Origin: Yamagishiella unicocca
Lineage: Eukaryota; Chlorophyta; Chlorophyceae; Chlamydomonadales; Volvocaceae
Direction: 5' to 3'
DNA length: 64,000 nucleotides
Assembly (NCBI GenBank): GCA_003116995.1
Contig: BDSL01000093.1
Coordinates: 364,181 to 428,180 of the forward strand
Positions 19,427-29,190 of this stretch are shown one piece after another. Under the pieces are notes generated by a model. It was not told where the DNA came from. It saw only the letters and a list, made by a program, of their open reading frames with translations, and ran no database searches. Within the stretch, counting starts at the first letter, position 1, and each line of letters begins with the position of its first letter. The translations under genes and the position numbers were made by a program.

Positions 19427-22400
19427 CTAGGGCGGCACGGCGCACATGAGCCGACCCCCGGTTACGAACAAAAATGGGTGGTCCACCCCCACGTCACCCC
19501 AGTCCTTGCGGGGCAAACCCAAGCCCGCAAAGTCCCGCAGCAAGGCCCAGAACTTAGCAAGGAGGCCAGAACGCATAGCAGCAGGGAGGGTGGTGCCGGA
19601 GAGCCGATGAGAGTGTATGTACCGGCGCGCCCACTCCATCGCGTTGAGCGCCGCCAACGCCACCACATCCCACACACACTGCAGCACAGTGGTCGGATCC
19701 GGCGACACACACAACCACACATGCTCACGCGTGACCCCGCACCCACAGCAGACTTCCAGTTCATCCCAGAGCGGGCGGACGAGGGGGCAAGACCAAAAGT
19801 GATGCAAGCGCGGCGACTCGGCCACACCCGCTGCAGCGGGGTAACAGCCGCAAGCACACGGTTCGGGTGGGACCAGCGGGAGGTGAGAGGAGCCCGGCAT
19901 GGGCACCCCGTCAACCGCCAGCCGCCAGAGGACCTCCTTCCACCGCGGCTCCCACTTAAGACGCTTCCACAACCGCCGCCATACCGCGCGTAACGCCACA
20001 AGGGCCGCCTCGGGCGTGGCAGCCACAGCAGGGGACAGCCCGAGCGCCTCCCGCACATACGCCGCATGACAGGCCTGCCTGGGGCGCTCCAGTTCCGCCG
20101 CCTGGAGCAGGGTGCCCAGCTTGACGGTGAAGGAGGTGAGGGGCAGCACGGCGTCCACACCCAGCCGCCACCCCAGACGAGCAAGGAGGAGAGCATCCAC
20201 CTCGTCAGGCGACGGCGGGGCGGGGCCATCGGGCGCCAGGCGAGCAGCAGCGAGCCACGCGGGCGAGATGTCAGAAAGGAGAGCGGCCACCGCAGCCCGC
20301 GCCGCGATGCGATCTTGGAGCGCACCCATGGCCAGCTCGGAGGGCGCCAGCTCGTGCCGTACGAGCGTCGTCCAGCGCTCAGCCAGCCGGCTGAAGATGG
20401 CCATGCCCGGCGTCGTCGCCAGGGCATGGGCGCGCTCCACCTCAAACGCGGTCATAGCGTCCTGCACCCGGACGGCGTCGCCGACGGTCAGCAGGCGGCG
20501 GCACATGGTGAGGGGGCCATGGATAGCCTCCAACCCCGGCCGCCGGCCCGGCGCCCCCGCGTTGGGCAGGAGCGGGTTGCCCCACAGCGGCGCGTTGAAG
20601 CACCAGACGCCCGGCTCCAGGGGGGGGTCCGCGACGTCAGACAGGGGGGGGAGGTGACCGAGGCTCGTGGCAAGCCGGTGGATGTCCGGGGGCAAGCTTA
20701 AGGGGGCGCCGAGCCACGGGCCATCCGGGCGAGCTGTGGTGACGGCCAGCGGGCGGAAGGCAGGGTGGAGGGTAGAGAGGAAGGAGACCGCAATCCGGAT
20801 CCACGGCGCGCGGGCAGCCGGGGGCTGCAGCGCGGAGCGGGCGACCGTCAGGCTCCACTTGGCATGCCGGCTGAGGACATGCAGCCGAAGGGGCAGTACA
20901 CCGAAGCCGCCGATGGTGGGATGACCGGAGAGCAGGCGGAGGGGAACACCAGTGAAACGGCGCTGGGCGTCATCAGGGCCTAGCTCCCGATCCACCAGCT
21001 TTGCGACAAGGGCCATGATGCCAGCAAGGACCTCCGCCGGCGGCAGCCCCGAGTGCTCCATGTGGTACGTCGCCATATGGAGAGCATAAGCTGCAGCCGC
21101 AGTGGCACGGCCGAACATCGACAGGGCCATGCGGGAGATCTTTTGGAGACGGCGGCGGGCCTCCGACATCCGTGACGCCCAATCGAGGACGGGGGCGGCA
21201 GGCGGATTGGTGAAGGGGATGCCCAGCGCCACCGCAGCGGGCACGATCCGAAGGCCAGCGAGGGCAGGGGGCGGGGGAGAAGGGGAGGGGCGAGGCACCC
21301 CGGGAGCGGTGGCGGCAAGGGACGGCGATGTGGAGGGACCCGGGGCGGCCAGGGCGCCAGCGGCTGCGGCGAGGGCGCCCACGACCACGACAGCTGCAGC
21401 ACCGCGGCCACGACGCCGACGACCGCGGCGAGCCAGCCCTGGTGGGCGCGCCAGGCGAGGCGGGTGACGGGCGACGGGGGAGCTGGCGGCGCCAGCAGGG
21501 GCGGCTGGGGCGGCTGGAGCGGCTGGGGCGGCCGGGGCAGTGGGGGCGGCAGTGACGGCCGCGACGGCTGGGGCGTCAGGAGGCGTGGGAGACGCTGCGG
21601 CGGCGCCAGCGGCGGCCGGGGCTGCGGTCGTCAGCACCGTGGTGGCCTCGGCACCCGCGGCCGCCCCAGGAGCACCACCGGCGGCAGCCGAACCAGCGGT
21701 CGCCAGCGCCTCGGCGGCCACTGCGACCAGGACGGCAGCCGCCGGCGCCACGGCAGCCGCGGCGGCCGGGGCGGCAGCCGCCTGCGGGGCAGCAGCAGCG
21801 GCGGCCAGGGCGGCAGCCACCGGCGCAGCGGCAGCAGCGGCGGCGGCCGGGGCGTCAGGAGGTACGGCGGCGGCGCCAGCGCCTGCCGGGGCGGCCTCCA
21901 CCGGCGCCTCGGCAGCAGCGGCGCTCGGGGCGGCGGGTGAAGCGGCGGCACCGCCCGCAGCGGTCCACGCGGCGGCAGGGGCGGCGACGGCCGCCACCGC
22001 AGCGGCAAGGACGGCAGCCGGGGCGGCGGGTGCCGGCGTCACCTGGCGACCAGCCCACAGCAGCTCGACCTTGGAGGGATTCAGGTGCTGGCCAGAGGCG
22101 CGGGCAAACGCCGCCATGAGGGCGATAAATGGCGGTACTGCAGCTGCATCTGGGAGCGCGACTTGGGCATCATCAGCAAACTGCACGCCGGTAACCAGGC
22201 TGGCCGGGTCCGCCGGGGCCAGCGGCACACCAACACCGTGCCGCTTCAGCCAGCAGAGGAGGGCGTGGGCCACGAAGAGGTATAGGAGCGGGGCAAGGGG
22301 ACAGCCCTGCCGGACGCCGGCCCGGATAGGGACAGAGCGGGAGATGTAGCCGTTGACGGACGCCATGGCCACTGTACGGCCCAACAGGAGCTGCGTCCAT

Positions 22401-24757
22401 CCCAGGAAACCGGCCCCAACACCCATGCGCTCCATGACAGCAAAGAGGAAGGAGCGGTCAATGGTGTCGTAAGCTTTGGCGAAATCCAAGAAGGCGATGA
22501 GAGCACTCCGTTGCTGCTGGTGTAGGAGGGGGGGGAGGCAGCGAAGGAAGCGGGTGTTGGCGCCAATGGAGCGGCCGGGGAGGAAGGCGGACTGCTCGAG
22601 GGGGATGGCGGCGGAAAGGCCAGGGCTGAGGCGGTTGGCGAGGACCTTCGCCAGAATGCGGTAATCAGTACAGAGCAGGGTGATGGGGCGGTAGGCGCCG
22701 GCCGCCGCCCGGTCCGCATCATGGCCCTTGTAAATGACGGATATAACACCCTTCAGGAAACCCGTCGGGACGGCGCGCAGATGGCCGATAGCAGTGAAAA
22801 GGCGGGCCAGTGCCGGCACAAAGCAGCCACTGTAGGTCCGGAGGAGATCCACAGGGATTCCGTCCCAGCCTGGGGACGTGCCAGGCTTGGCTTGCTGCAG
22901 GGCCCGCGCCACCTCCGCTGCTGAGACTGCGATGGAGCCCAACTCGGGGCGAAGATCGGGCGAGATCGGAGTAGAGTGGGCGTCGACAGCTGCCAGAACC
23001 GCTTGCTGATCCGCCGAGTCCAGGCCTGACGGCAGGCAGCTGATGCGCTCCCAGAAAGAAGCGACGACATTGGGCAATTGGCGCGGGTCGGTCACGAGGC
23101 GCCCAGCAGCGTCGCGCAGCGCGGTAATGTCCTGGGACGACCGCGGTGGGTGAATCATGGCGGTGAGTGCGGGGCACGGGCGCTCCCCCTCGCGCACCCA
23201 CGCCACGCGTACCCGGGCGGCCTCGCCCGCCGCCGCCACACGCAAGGCCACCGCCAAGGCAGCCTGGGCGGCCACCACACCACCCACGGCCTCGGGCGCC
23301 GCCGACGGCGTCGCGGCCGCAAGGTGGGCCGCCCGCAAGGCGGCTCGGGCTGCCTCCACCTGCGCGCCCGAGGCCAGGCGCCGAGAGCGAGCGGTGCGAT
23401 TGAGAATCGCCGCCACCGCCGCCAGCCGCCGTTTGAAGCCCGGCCACCACGCCAGCAGGGCAGCGTGCTCCCCCTCAGCCGGCATGGCCGCGAACGCCGC
23501 GTCGAGCCAGGCCTGCAGCTGATCCTTGAGGTCGCGGTGGCCAGAGAAGGCCATGCGGGTGCGACGGAGGCCGGGGCCGCGCGAGGCAGGAACCCGGGGC
23601 AGCAGCTGGATGCAGGGGACGCGGTGGTCGGAAGGCGAGCCCAGCTCAATGGCGGAGCCCGCCACGAAGGGGAGGAGGCAGCGGGACACATAGATGCGGT
23701 CGATGCGGGAACCACCGGGGGAGGGGGCGGAGTAGAGGTGGGTGTAATCCGTGCTGGTGGGGAAGCGCTCACGATGCACATCAGCCAACGACGGGCCCAC
23801 TGTCGCGAGGACCCGAGCGGCAGGGCGGTCGCGAACCACTCGCGCCGACCCCGCACTGCTGTCCCACGGGCCAGCGACGAAGTTGAAGTCGCCGGCTAGG
23901 ACATGCTGGCCCGGGGTGCTGGTCGCCAGCACAGGCGCCAGGTGCTGCTGGAGGAAAGCAGCGCGTGAAGCCGAGCTACCAGCGGGCAGATAAACATTGG
24001 TGAGGTGCAGGCGATGACCCAGCCAGGTGAAGGAGTAGGTGGCGAGGCGCCCCGCTGCGGATGAGGACGCGGCCGGGACCGCCGGAGGCTGGTCAGCCGC
24101 GGCCAGGCCGGCCCCTTCCAGGGCCACCGCGGCGGGGGGAGGCGCAGCGGCGGCCCCACCACGGGGCGCCGTGGCGGCCGAGGCTACCGCCGCCGCCGTG
24201 GCCGCCACGGCCGCGGCCGCGGCGGCCGCCGCCACCGAGGCCGCCACCCCCGAGGCCGCCGCCACGGACACGGCGGCGGCGGAGGGACCCGCGTCGGCGG
24301 CCGGTCCAGGGGACGGTGAGCGGGGCGGCGGTGACAGGGAACGAGAGGGGGGGGAGGAAGCAGCAACTGCAGGTTGATCACCCGCGAGACCAGGGAGCAG
24401 TGGTGAGGCCGCTGCCACCAGCCGGCCAGAAGCGATCAGGTCCGAGCGAACGAGAATCGCCACGCCAGCACAGGGGTCCGCCAGCGTAGCATTGCGGAAC
24501 GACACCACACGCCAGGGAGCGACATGGAGGTGACCAGCGGCCGCATGGAGACGCCGCTCGAATAGCCCCCGATCTCCAAACGTAGACAAGTGCGTCTCCT
24601 GGATACAGACGACATCGAGGCGGAGCTGCGCCCACAGCAGTAGAGCAGCATGCAGCTTGGGAGCGGCGGCGCCTGACCGCACGCCCCCCAAGTTGTGTGA
24701 GCCCACACGGAGCGGCCGGCAGGGCCGCGGGGCGGAGCGCCCCCCACGGGCCGGCAT
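19427..24757 (-). CDS. LINE-B ORF2: endonuclease / reverse transcriptase polyprotein
   Basis: 1,776 residues from ATG at 24757. The APE-type endonuclease (about 15-395) shows SHNLGG, IQETHL, NVYLP, GDFN, RIDRIY and SPSDHR, so the catalytic Asn/Glu/Asp/His set is present. It is split by an Ala/Pro/Ser-rich insert (about 115-235). The reverse transcriptase (about 620-905) has PITLLCTDYR, LDFAKAYDTI, RQGCPLAP and the catalytic FADD (about 860-863). An Ala/Pro-rich linker of about 310 residues (905-1215) precedes the C-terminal region, which ends with a Cys/His zf-RVT motif (CACGC…HHFWSCP). The start lies 5 nt after the ORF1 stop in another frame. No stop or frameshift was seen, so the copy may be active. 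Its product would nick target DNA and prime reverse transcription of the element RNA. Confidence 0.9.
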   Translation of the reverse strand: MPARGGRSAPRPCRPLRVGSHNLGGVRSGAAAPKLHAALLLWAQLRLDVVCIQETHLSTFGDRGLFERRLHAAAGHLHVAPWRVVSFRNATLADPCAGVAILVRSDLIASGRLVAAASPLLPGLAGDQPAVAASSPPSRSLSPPPRSPSPGPAADAGPSAAAVSVAAASGVAASVAAAAAAAAVAATAAAVASAATAPRGGAAAAPPPAAVALEGAGLAAADQPPAVPAASSSAAGRLATYSFTWLGHRLHLTNVYLPAGSSASRAAFLQQHLAPVLATSTPGQHVLAGDFNFVAGPWDSSAGSARVVRDRPAARVLATVGPSLADVHRERFPTSTDYTHLYSAPSPGGSRIDRIYVSRCLLPFVAGSAIELGSPSDHRVPCIQLLPRVPASRGPGLRRTRMAFSGHRDLKDQLQAWLDAAFAAMPAEGEHAALLAWWPGFKRRLAAVAAILNRTARSRRLASGAQVEAARAALRAAHLAAATPSAAPEAVGGVVAAQAALAVALRVAAAGEAARVRVAWVREGERPCPALTAMIHPPRSSQDITALRDAAGRLVTDPRQLPNVVASFWERISCLPSGLDSADQQAVLAAVDAHSTPISPDLRPELGSIAVSAAEVARALQQAKPGTSPGWDGIPVDLLRTYSGCFVPALARLFTAIGHLRAVPTGFLKGVISVIYKGHDADRAAAGAYRPITLLCTDYRILAKVLANRLSPGLSAAIPLEQSAFLPGRSIGANTRFLRCLPPLLHQQQRSALIAFLDFAKAYDTIDRSFLFAVMERMGVGAGFLGWTQLLLGRTVAMASVNGYISRSVPIRAGVRQGCPLAPLLYLFVAHALLCWLKRHGVGVPLAPADPASLVTGVQFADDAQVALPDAAAVPPFIALMAAFARASGQHLNPSKVELLWAGRQVTPAPAAPAAVLAAAVAAVAAPAAAWTAAGGAAASPAAPSAAAAEAPVEAAPAGAGAAAVPPDAPAAAAAAAAPVAAALAAAAAAPQAAAAPAAAAAVAPAAAVLVAVAAEALATAGSAAAGGAPGAAAGAEATTVLTTAAPAAAGAAAASPTPPDAPAVAAVTAAPTAPAAPAAPAAPAAPAGAASSPVARHPPRLARPPGLARRGRRRRGRGAAAVVVVGALAAAAGALAAPGPSTSPSLAATAPGVPRPSPSPPPPALAGLRIVPAAVALGIPFTNPPAAPVLDWASRMSEARRRLQKISRMALSMFGRATAAAAYALHMATYHMEHSGLPPAEVLAGIMALVAKLVDRELGPDDAQRRFTGVPLRLLSGHPTIGGFGVLPLRLHVLSRHAKWSLTVARSALQPPAARAPWIRIAVSFLSTLHPAFRPLAVTTARPDGPWLGAPLSLPPDIHRLATSLGHLPPLSDVADPPLEPGVWCFNAPLWGNPLLPNAGAPGRRPGLEAIHGPLTMCRRLLTVGDAVRVQDAMTAFEVERAHALATTPGMAIFSRLAERWTTLVRHELAPSELAMGALQDRIAARAAVAALLSDISPAWLAAARLAPDGPAPPSPDEVDALLLARLGWRLGVDAVLPLTSFTVKLGTLLQAAELERPRQACHAAYVREALGLSPAVAATPEAALVALRAVWRRLWKRLKWEPRWKEVLWRLAVDGVPMPGSSHLPLVPPEPCACGCYPAAAGVAESPRLHHFWSCPLVRPLWDELEVCCGCGVTREHVWLCVSPDPTTVLQCVWDVVALAALNAMEWARRYIHSHRLSGTTLPAAMRSGLLAKFWALLRDFAGLGLPRKDWGDVGVDHPFLFVTGGRLMCAVPP

Positions 24758-24762
24758 GGGCC

Positions 24763-26442
24763 TTACTGGGCGGGCGACGGTCCGCCGCCACCGCCCACGG
24801 GGGGCGGCGGCAACAGCAGCAGCGGAGAGGGTCCGTCGCCACCACCCACGGGCGGCGGCGGCAACAGCAGCAGCGGAGAGGGTCCGTCGCCACTGCCCAC
24901 GGGCGGCGGCGGCAACAGCAGAAGTGGCGAGGGTAGGGCCGGCTTGCGCCGCACCGAGAGCGGCGAGCCCGAGCGGCCACGGCGGCCCAGCACTGAACTG
25001 ACGTCCACCTCCATCCGGTCGCGGCGCGCGCGGCGCTCCAGGGCTGGGGCGGGCGGGCGCCCACGGGGGGGCGACACGCCGCGCTGGGGCGGCGAGCCAC
25101 CACCGGGACGACGCGCCGCGGGGCTGCGGGAGCCCCGCGGGGCAGACGGGGTACGGCCCGAGCTGCGGGCGGCGGGGCCACAGGGACCCCCGCGAGGCGA
25201 CGTAGCCCGCCCCAGGAGGCGCGCCACAGACCCGAGCGCGGCAGCCGCACCGCCGCTCAGTCCAGGGGGTGGAGCCGCCACGCGAGCAACGATGCGCGCG
25301 ACCAGCGCGCGCACCACCACCTCCCGCTCAGCCGCCGCCACCGGCGCGGCGCGGGTGGCGGCACGAGCTGCCGCGCCCGCCGCCCGAGCAGCCCGCGCAC
25401 CAGCCTGCGACACCACGGGGGCCACGGCGGCGCTGGGGGCGCCAGGGGCGCCAGCCACCGCGGCCAACACAGGCGGCGGCGGCACCCTGGCAGCAGCCAC
25501 GACGGGCGCAACCCCCACCCTGACGGCAGGCACCGAGGGCGCACCCCGGGCCTCAGCGGTCGGGGTCGGAAGCACCCCACCAGCGGTCTCCGGCATGGAC
25601 GCCTGGGCCCCCACGGCCGGCGGCGGTGGCGACCGTGGCGGCGGATCGCCCACCGGCACAGGGGGCGCCCACGCCGGCGCGGTGGGCAGCGGCGGGCGAA
25701 GGACGGGATACTCTGGCGGCAGGGACCGCGGGCGGTGGGCCAGGGACAGCTGACCATCCCAGACACGACCATCCATCAGCGGTACCGTGGCTGGCTGCAC
25801 CGGCGGCAGGCTGTGCCGCCGTTGCACAAGCAGGCTGACACTGCCATCAGTGACGCCGAGCACCTCCAGGACCTGCGGGCCCAGCTGCGGGCCGTACACC
25901 AGCCGCAGGAACGCCAGCACCGCCTCGAAGTCTCCACAGCCAGCTACCGAGGGGGGAAGCCCCGCAACCACCGCCTCCGTGGCGGTGACGTCAACTGAAC
26001 GCAAGCCAGCCACCAATGGGGGGTCACCCGGCTGTCCCAGCAGCTGGGTTGGCACACTGGCCAGGGCGACCGCGGAGGGGGGCAGACGACTCCCGAGCGC
26101 CGCCAGCGCCGACGCGGACAGCCAGACCTGGAGCTCGACGCCAAGCGGTGCGCCTGCCTCCGCAACCTTGCTTGGGATGACCGGTCCGAGCCCCACGTGG
26201 GCCGCGGACTGCAGGCCAACCGGCAGCTTGGTCCGGAAGAAGTCGCGCAGCATTGGCGCCGCGGCTCGGACCGCCGCGAGCGCATGCGGCGCCCTGGTGC
26301 CAGCACCAAACTGAAAGGTATAGGCAGCGTTGAAGCCGCGGGCGCGAAGCACCGAATGCGCATCAAACACTGGCCGCGCCTCGGCCAGCGAAACGACGCG
26401 CCGCGGAGCGACCACTCGCGGCCCACGCGGAGCCACCGCCAT
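24763..26442 (-). CDS. LINE-B ORF1 protein
   Basis: 559 residues from ATG 26442 to TAA 24765-24763. The N-terminal half (about 1-250) is moderately structured, with several hydrophobic/Gly segments and no zinc knuckle. Beyond about 250 it is Pro/Ala/Gly-rich with Arg clusters. The C-terminus carries three copies of a 17-residue unit (PSPLLLLPPPPVGGGDG type), encoded by a 51-bp tandem repeat at about 24772-24935. By position it corresponds to L1 ORF1, the RNA-binding chaperone, but I cannot see an RRM or CCHC domain, so that role is inferred. The ORF2 start follows after GGCCC. Confidence 0.7.
   Translation of the reverse strand: MAVAPRGPRVVAPRRVVSLAEARPVFDAHSVLRARGFNAAYTFQFGAGTRAPHALAAVRAAAPMLRDFFRTKLPVGLQSAAHVGLGPVIPSKVAEAGAPLGVELQVWLSASALAALGSRLPPSAVALASVPTQLLGQPGDPPLVAGLRSVDVTATEAVVAGLPPSVAGCGDFEAVLAFLRLVYGPQLGPQVLEVLGVTDGSVSLLVQRRHSLPPVQPATVPLMDGRVWDGQLSLAHRPRSLPPEYPVLRPPLPTAPAWAPPVPVGDPPPRSPPPPAVGAQASMPETAGGVLPTPTAEARGAPSVPAVRVGVAPVVAAARVPPPPVLAAVAGAPGAPSAAVAPVVSQAGARAARAAGAAARAATRAAPVAAAEREVVVRALVARIVARVAAPPPGLSGGAAAALGSVARLLGRATSPRGGPCGPAARSSGRTPSAPRGSRSPAARRPGGGSPPQRGVSPPRGRPPAPALERRARRDRMEVDVSSVLGRRGRSGSPLSVRRKPALPSPLLLLPPPPVGSGDGPSPLLLLPPPPVGGGDGPSPLLLLPPPPVGGGGGPSPAQ
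24772..24935. repeat. 51-bp tandem repeat inside LINE-B ORF1
   Basis: Three copies of a unit containing GGCGGCGGCAACAGCAGCAG and GAGAGGGTCCGTCGCC. The length is a multiple of three, so the frame is kept and a 17-residue Leu/Pro unit is repeated in the protein. Confidence 0.9.
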
Positions 26443-26567
26443 AGCCCAGAGCTAGGGATAGAAGGAGAGCAACGATAGGAAAGACCGAGATGCAGAGAAG
26501 CGCATCGAGTCAGGCGAGCTGGGCCAAAACATGCCGAACCACCAACATCGAAGAGTTTGGTTGTCAA

Positions 26568-26735
26568 AAGAGAGAGACCGCGTTACAACGTCAAGGGCGG
26601 TCGTGAGGAAGGCAGTGTCAACGTTATGTCTACCAGTGTCTACCGTTATGTCAGAGAGAGAGACCGCGTTACAGTGGCCGCACGACAGGCGGCACCCGCC
26701 CTTATGTCAGAGAGAGAGAGAGAGACCGCGTGGTG
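26568..26735 (-). mobile_element. Stacked minimal LINE-B 3' tails
   Basis: Three tails with (GA)n ACCGCGT start at about 26568, 26653 and 26709. The first retains only GACCGCGTTACA, the second about 50 bp of 3' UTR (to CGGCACCCGCCCTTA), and the third almost nothing beyond ACCGCGT. All share the orientation of the full-length element. Confidence 0.75.
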
Positions 26736-26787
26736 CAATTGGTATATGACTCGAATGCTCCAATGTTCGGTAATGTTGCAGCGATGT

Positions 26788-26872
26788 GCGCCGTTGGTGT
26801 AGTAGCAGCATAGTCGCCTCCCAGGCGTACGGAGTGTCGCGACTGACCCGGGTGCAAATCCCGGACGGCGCA
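26788..26872 (+). tRNA. tRNA-Gly (CCC) with 14-nt intron
   Basis: The acceptor stem GCGCCGT (26788-26794) pairs with ACGGCGC (26865-26871), with discriminator A. The anticodon stem GTCGC/GCGAC encloses the loop CTCCCA…C with anticodon CCC. The T arm reads CCGGGTGCAAATCCCGG, with GTGCAAATCC in place of the usual GTTCAAATCC. A 14-nt intron (26824-26837) lies after position 37. One B-box base (G instead of T) is unusual, so the copy could be weak or a pseudogene. Confidence 0.82.
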
Positions 26873-26914
26873 TTTTGGCATGGAAACATTCTCTGCTTAG
26901 TGCCTGTTTGCCCT

Positions 26915-27090
26915 CTGACGTTGTAGTAACGATTGCAGTGGAAAGTACACCAGAAGGTAGAGCCATTGCACGCATCGCCTGACACTGAAAGAGACGCAGG
27001 AATGAGAATAAACCAGCCGAAAGAGATATGGCAAACCACCGAAATCCCGACCAAGGGACCAGAGAACAAACAGTGGCATCAACCACCTAG
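26915..27090 (-). mobile_element. LINE-A-like 3' fragment (diverged)
   Basis: The plus strand reads TTGTAGTAACGATTGCAGTG then AAGGTAGAGCCATTGCACGCATCGCCTGACACTGAAAGAGACG, matching the LINE-A 3' end with several substitutions. An older copy. Confidence 0.7.
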
Positions 27091-27640
27091 GGGAGAAATA
27101 GCCTACATGACCCCCTTTAAGCAGTATACCGGACGTGTCGTGACACAGGGCATCTACCCAGCCAGCTGACGGATCTACCGCTCTTTACGAAATGCAATCA
27201 GCCGTGCATATCTGTCGGCTGTTATGCCAAGTAATGGCCATCCGTCGTCGTCAGTTCAGTTGCTCTGGCAGCGTAGGTTTGCTATGCGTATTACACATGG
27301 TCAATGCACCCTTATGCCATGAGCATGCCCTTTGTGTAAGTTGTCTTCCGCTCACTGGTCAGTGCGTGATCTCGTCGCCTGCTCGCCGGCGCTGGCTTTC
27401 GCGCACGTGCATCTTCTCGTTAGTGGGGCGCCAAGTTGGCCAAACCGTCGCGGGTGACGGCCATATTCCCCTGACAATGGAACCCAAAATCATGTGATCC
27501 ACGCACTGTACGGAAGGGGCATTATGGAGACGGATGGAAGGACTCCGCCATCCTGGATGGTTGGATGGTGCCGCTGTTTGTTCTCTGAGATCTTGTTCGC
27601 TCGGGGTTTGCACTGCAATCATCGTCGGCCGCTTAGGTAG
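27091..27640. other. Interval without recognised gene
   Basis: Frames up to 101 codons on the plus strand (27192-27497) have no recognisable domain. Nothing is assignable. Confidence 0.3.
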
Positions 27641-27715
27641 TAGTAATCATCGTAGGTAGTAGTAATCATCGTCGGCCGCTTAGGTAGTAGTAATCGGTAG
27701 CTTAGGCGTGCGTGT
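27641..27715. repeat. GTAGTAGTAATCATCGTCGG tandem repeat
   Basis: Short tandem units combining TAGGTAGTAGTAATCATCG and TCGGCCGCT, about three copies, directly upstream of a LINE-A tail. Confidence 0.8.
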
Positions 27716-27731
27716 GCGTGTAATCATTACT

Positions 27732-27835
27732 GTTGTTGTAACGGTTACAGTGGGCTTTAGACCAAAAGGTAGAACCATCGGGCACATCGCCTGACACTGA
27801 GGAAGACGGAGGAGACAGAGACTGTTGCACGGCCA
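27732..27835 (-). mobile_element. LINE-A 3' fragment of about 100 bp
   Basis: The plus strand reads TGTTGTTGTAACGGTTACAG and continues through ACCATCGGGCACATCGCCTG to GAGGAAGACGGAGGAGACAG. A terminal LINE-A 3' end only. Confidence 0.8.
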
Positions 27836-29091
27836 TCTACCTGCAATCCGTATTTCGACGTCCCGATGGAAGGAGTCTGTAAACAATTGCGCGAGCTAGC
27901 CGTGCTGGCAGGCGCTTTTTTCCTTTTTACTGGCATACCGACCCAAGCGCCGCTGACGGTGCAAATGCATCACCTACCAGTCTACGTACGTAGGCCGGGT
28001 GTATGCTGCTGCTAGCTGGAACCTGCTGGAATAACGGTGCTCTAGCGCTAGGAAGGCATGGACGAATGCTCTGAGTCCTTGTACGGCATCGCAGGCTGGA
28101 GTTTTTAATAAAGATTGAGTCACCCATCGGAAACCTAGAGGAGGTAGCGGGACTTAACCCACGCAGACCTCTCTTCGGCGGCGAGCGAGTCAGGGACAAT
28201 GATGTTTTGGAGTATAAGCTGGGGCACACAGTTCATTGGCGCGTGTCGTGATTGTCACGACACACAGCGTGCTGTGCAGGGCAGGTGAGCCCACTGAAGA
28301 CTCGAGGATTCGCTGCTCCAGAGGCCGCCTGGCTGCCGGACGCGGCACCGACGCGCGTGCGTCGGCTCTTGGAGTGAAGAGAGCGAAAAGACTGCCGGAC
28401 ACGGCTGAGCAATCAACACACTGCGACGTGCAAGTTGTGGATGCTGTTGAGAGAATGGGCGGAGGTACGCACTAGTCTTACAGCGATGTGTGAGTACAGG
28501 GCTTCTTCCAGACTTTGTTAGTTTGTGGCGACAAACTCCGCTGCCTGGGCATTCCAGGCAGCGGGCCTAGGTGCGCTCCCGAACGCGGCTAACCGCCATC
28601 CCTGGAGCACATCTGCCATTGCTGCCGACACATGCACATGTGTCCGTTGGCTTCACATCTACTGCAACGATAGCACTAATATAACTACCGTAATTACCGG
28701 CAATCAAAGCCATGTAACTACATCTACCAGACAACGCTAACCGCAGGGCGCAACTCATGCCCTTAGCGTACGGCAACCAACGCACTCTGCACGCGCTGTG
28801 ATGGTTACTCGCTGTGTCGTGACATGATGGTTGGATAAGGAAGGCCACGAGCGAGGACACTGGGGGCCGCCCCGTGAATTGTGGCACGTGATGTATTGTT
28901 CTGTGCCTGGTTCTGAGTCACACGGCTGGATGTCATTTGGCGGAGTACCGTGTGCCCTCGAGCGAGATGAATTTAAGGGCGGCCGCCAACGGAATGTCGA
29001 GCAAACCAACTTGGCATGCATACATGTGTAGCTGCTTAACTACCAATAATAACGTTTTACAAGGGGCTCCAGACCACAAGGACAGAACTAC
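27836..29091. other. Interval without recognised gene; two perfect hairpins
   Basis: There is no supported gene. Two short perfect inverted repeats occur: GTGTCGTGA-TTG-TCACGACAC at about 28243-28263, and GCTGCCTGG-GCATT-CCAGGCAGC at about 28541-28563. Neither is followed by features that would give it a function. Confidence 0.4.
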
Positions 29092-29190
29092 GAGTAGTAG
29101 TTGTTTTAATCGTTACAGTGGGCTCCAGACCTTAAAAGGTAGAGCCATCGGGCGCATCGCCTGACACTGAAAAAGACAAGGAGTAGTAGT
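29092..29190 (-). mobile_element. 79-bp LINE-A 3' insertion with 10-bp target duplication
   Basis: GAGTAGTAGT at 29092-29101 is repeated at 29181-29190. Between them lies TGTTTTAATCGTTACAGTGG and the next about 60 bp of the LINE-A/Y 3' end. A remnant of an older tail (GGGGCTCCAGACC) sits just to the left at 29064. Confidence 0.85.

Larger units (their letters stand above)
19110..26567 (-). mobile_element. LINE-B, apparently full-length L1-like non-LTR retrotransposon
   Basis: About 7.4 kb. The 5' UTR is 26443-about 26567, then ORF1, ORF2 and a 315-bp 3' UTR ending TGTAACGCGGT followed by a (CT)n tail of about 16 nt on the element strand. Both ORFs are open. ORF2 carries an apurinic-type endonuclease, reverse transcriptase and zf-RVT domain in L1 order. 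The TGTAA near the 3' end is a candidate poly(A) signal. The tail is CT repeats, not poly(A). Confidence 0.88.

Noticed and set aside
21540..22349. 269-codon Ala-rich plus-strand frame
   Set aside because: Antisense of the Ala/Pro linker of LINE-B ORF2; GC-rich low-complexity DNA keeps several frames open.
27641..27715. Possible regulatory element
   Set aside because: Simple tandem repeat without supporting context.
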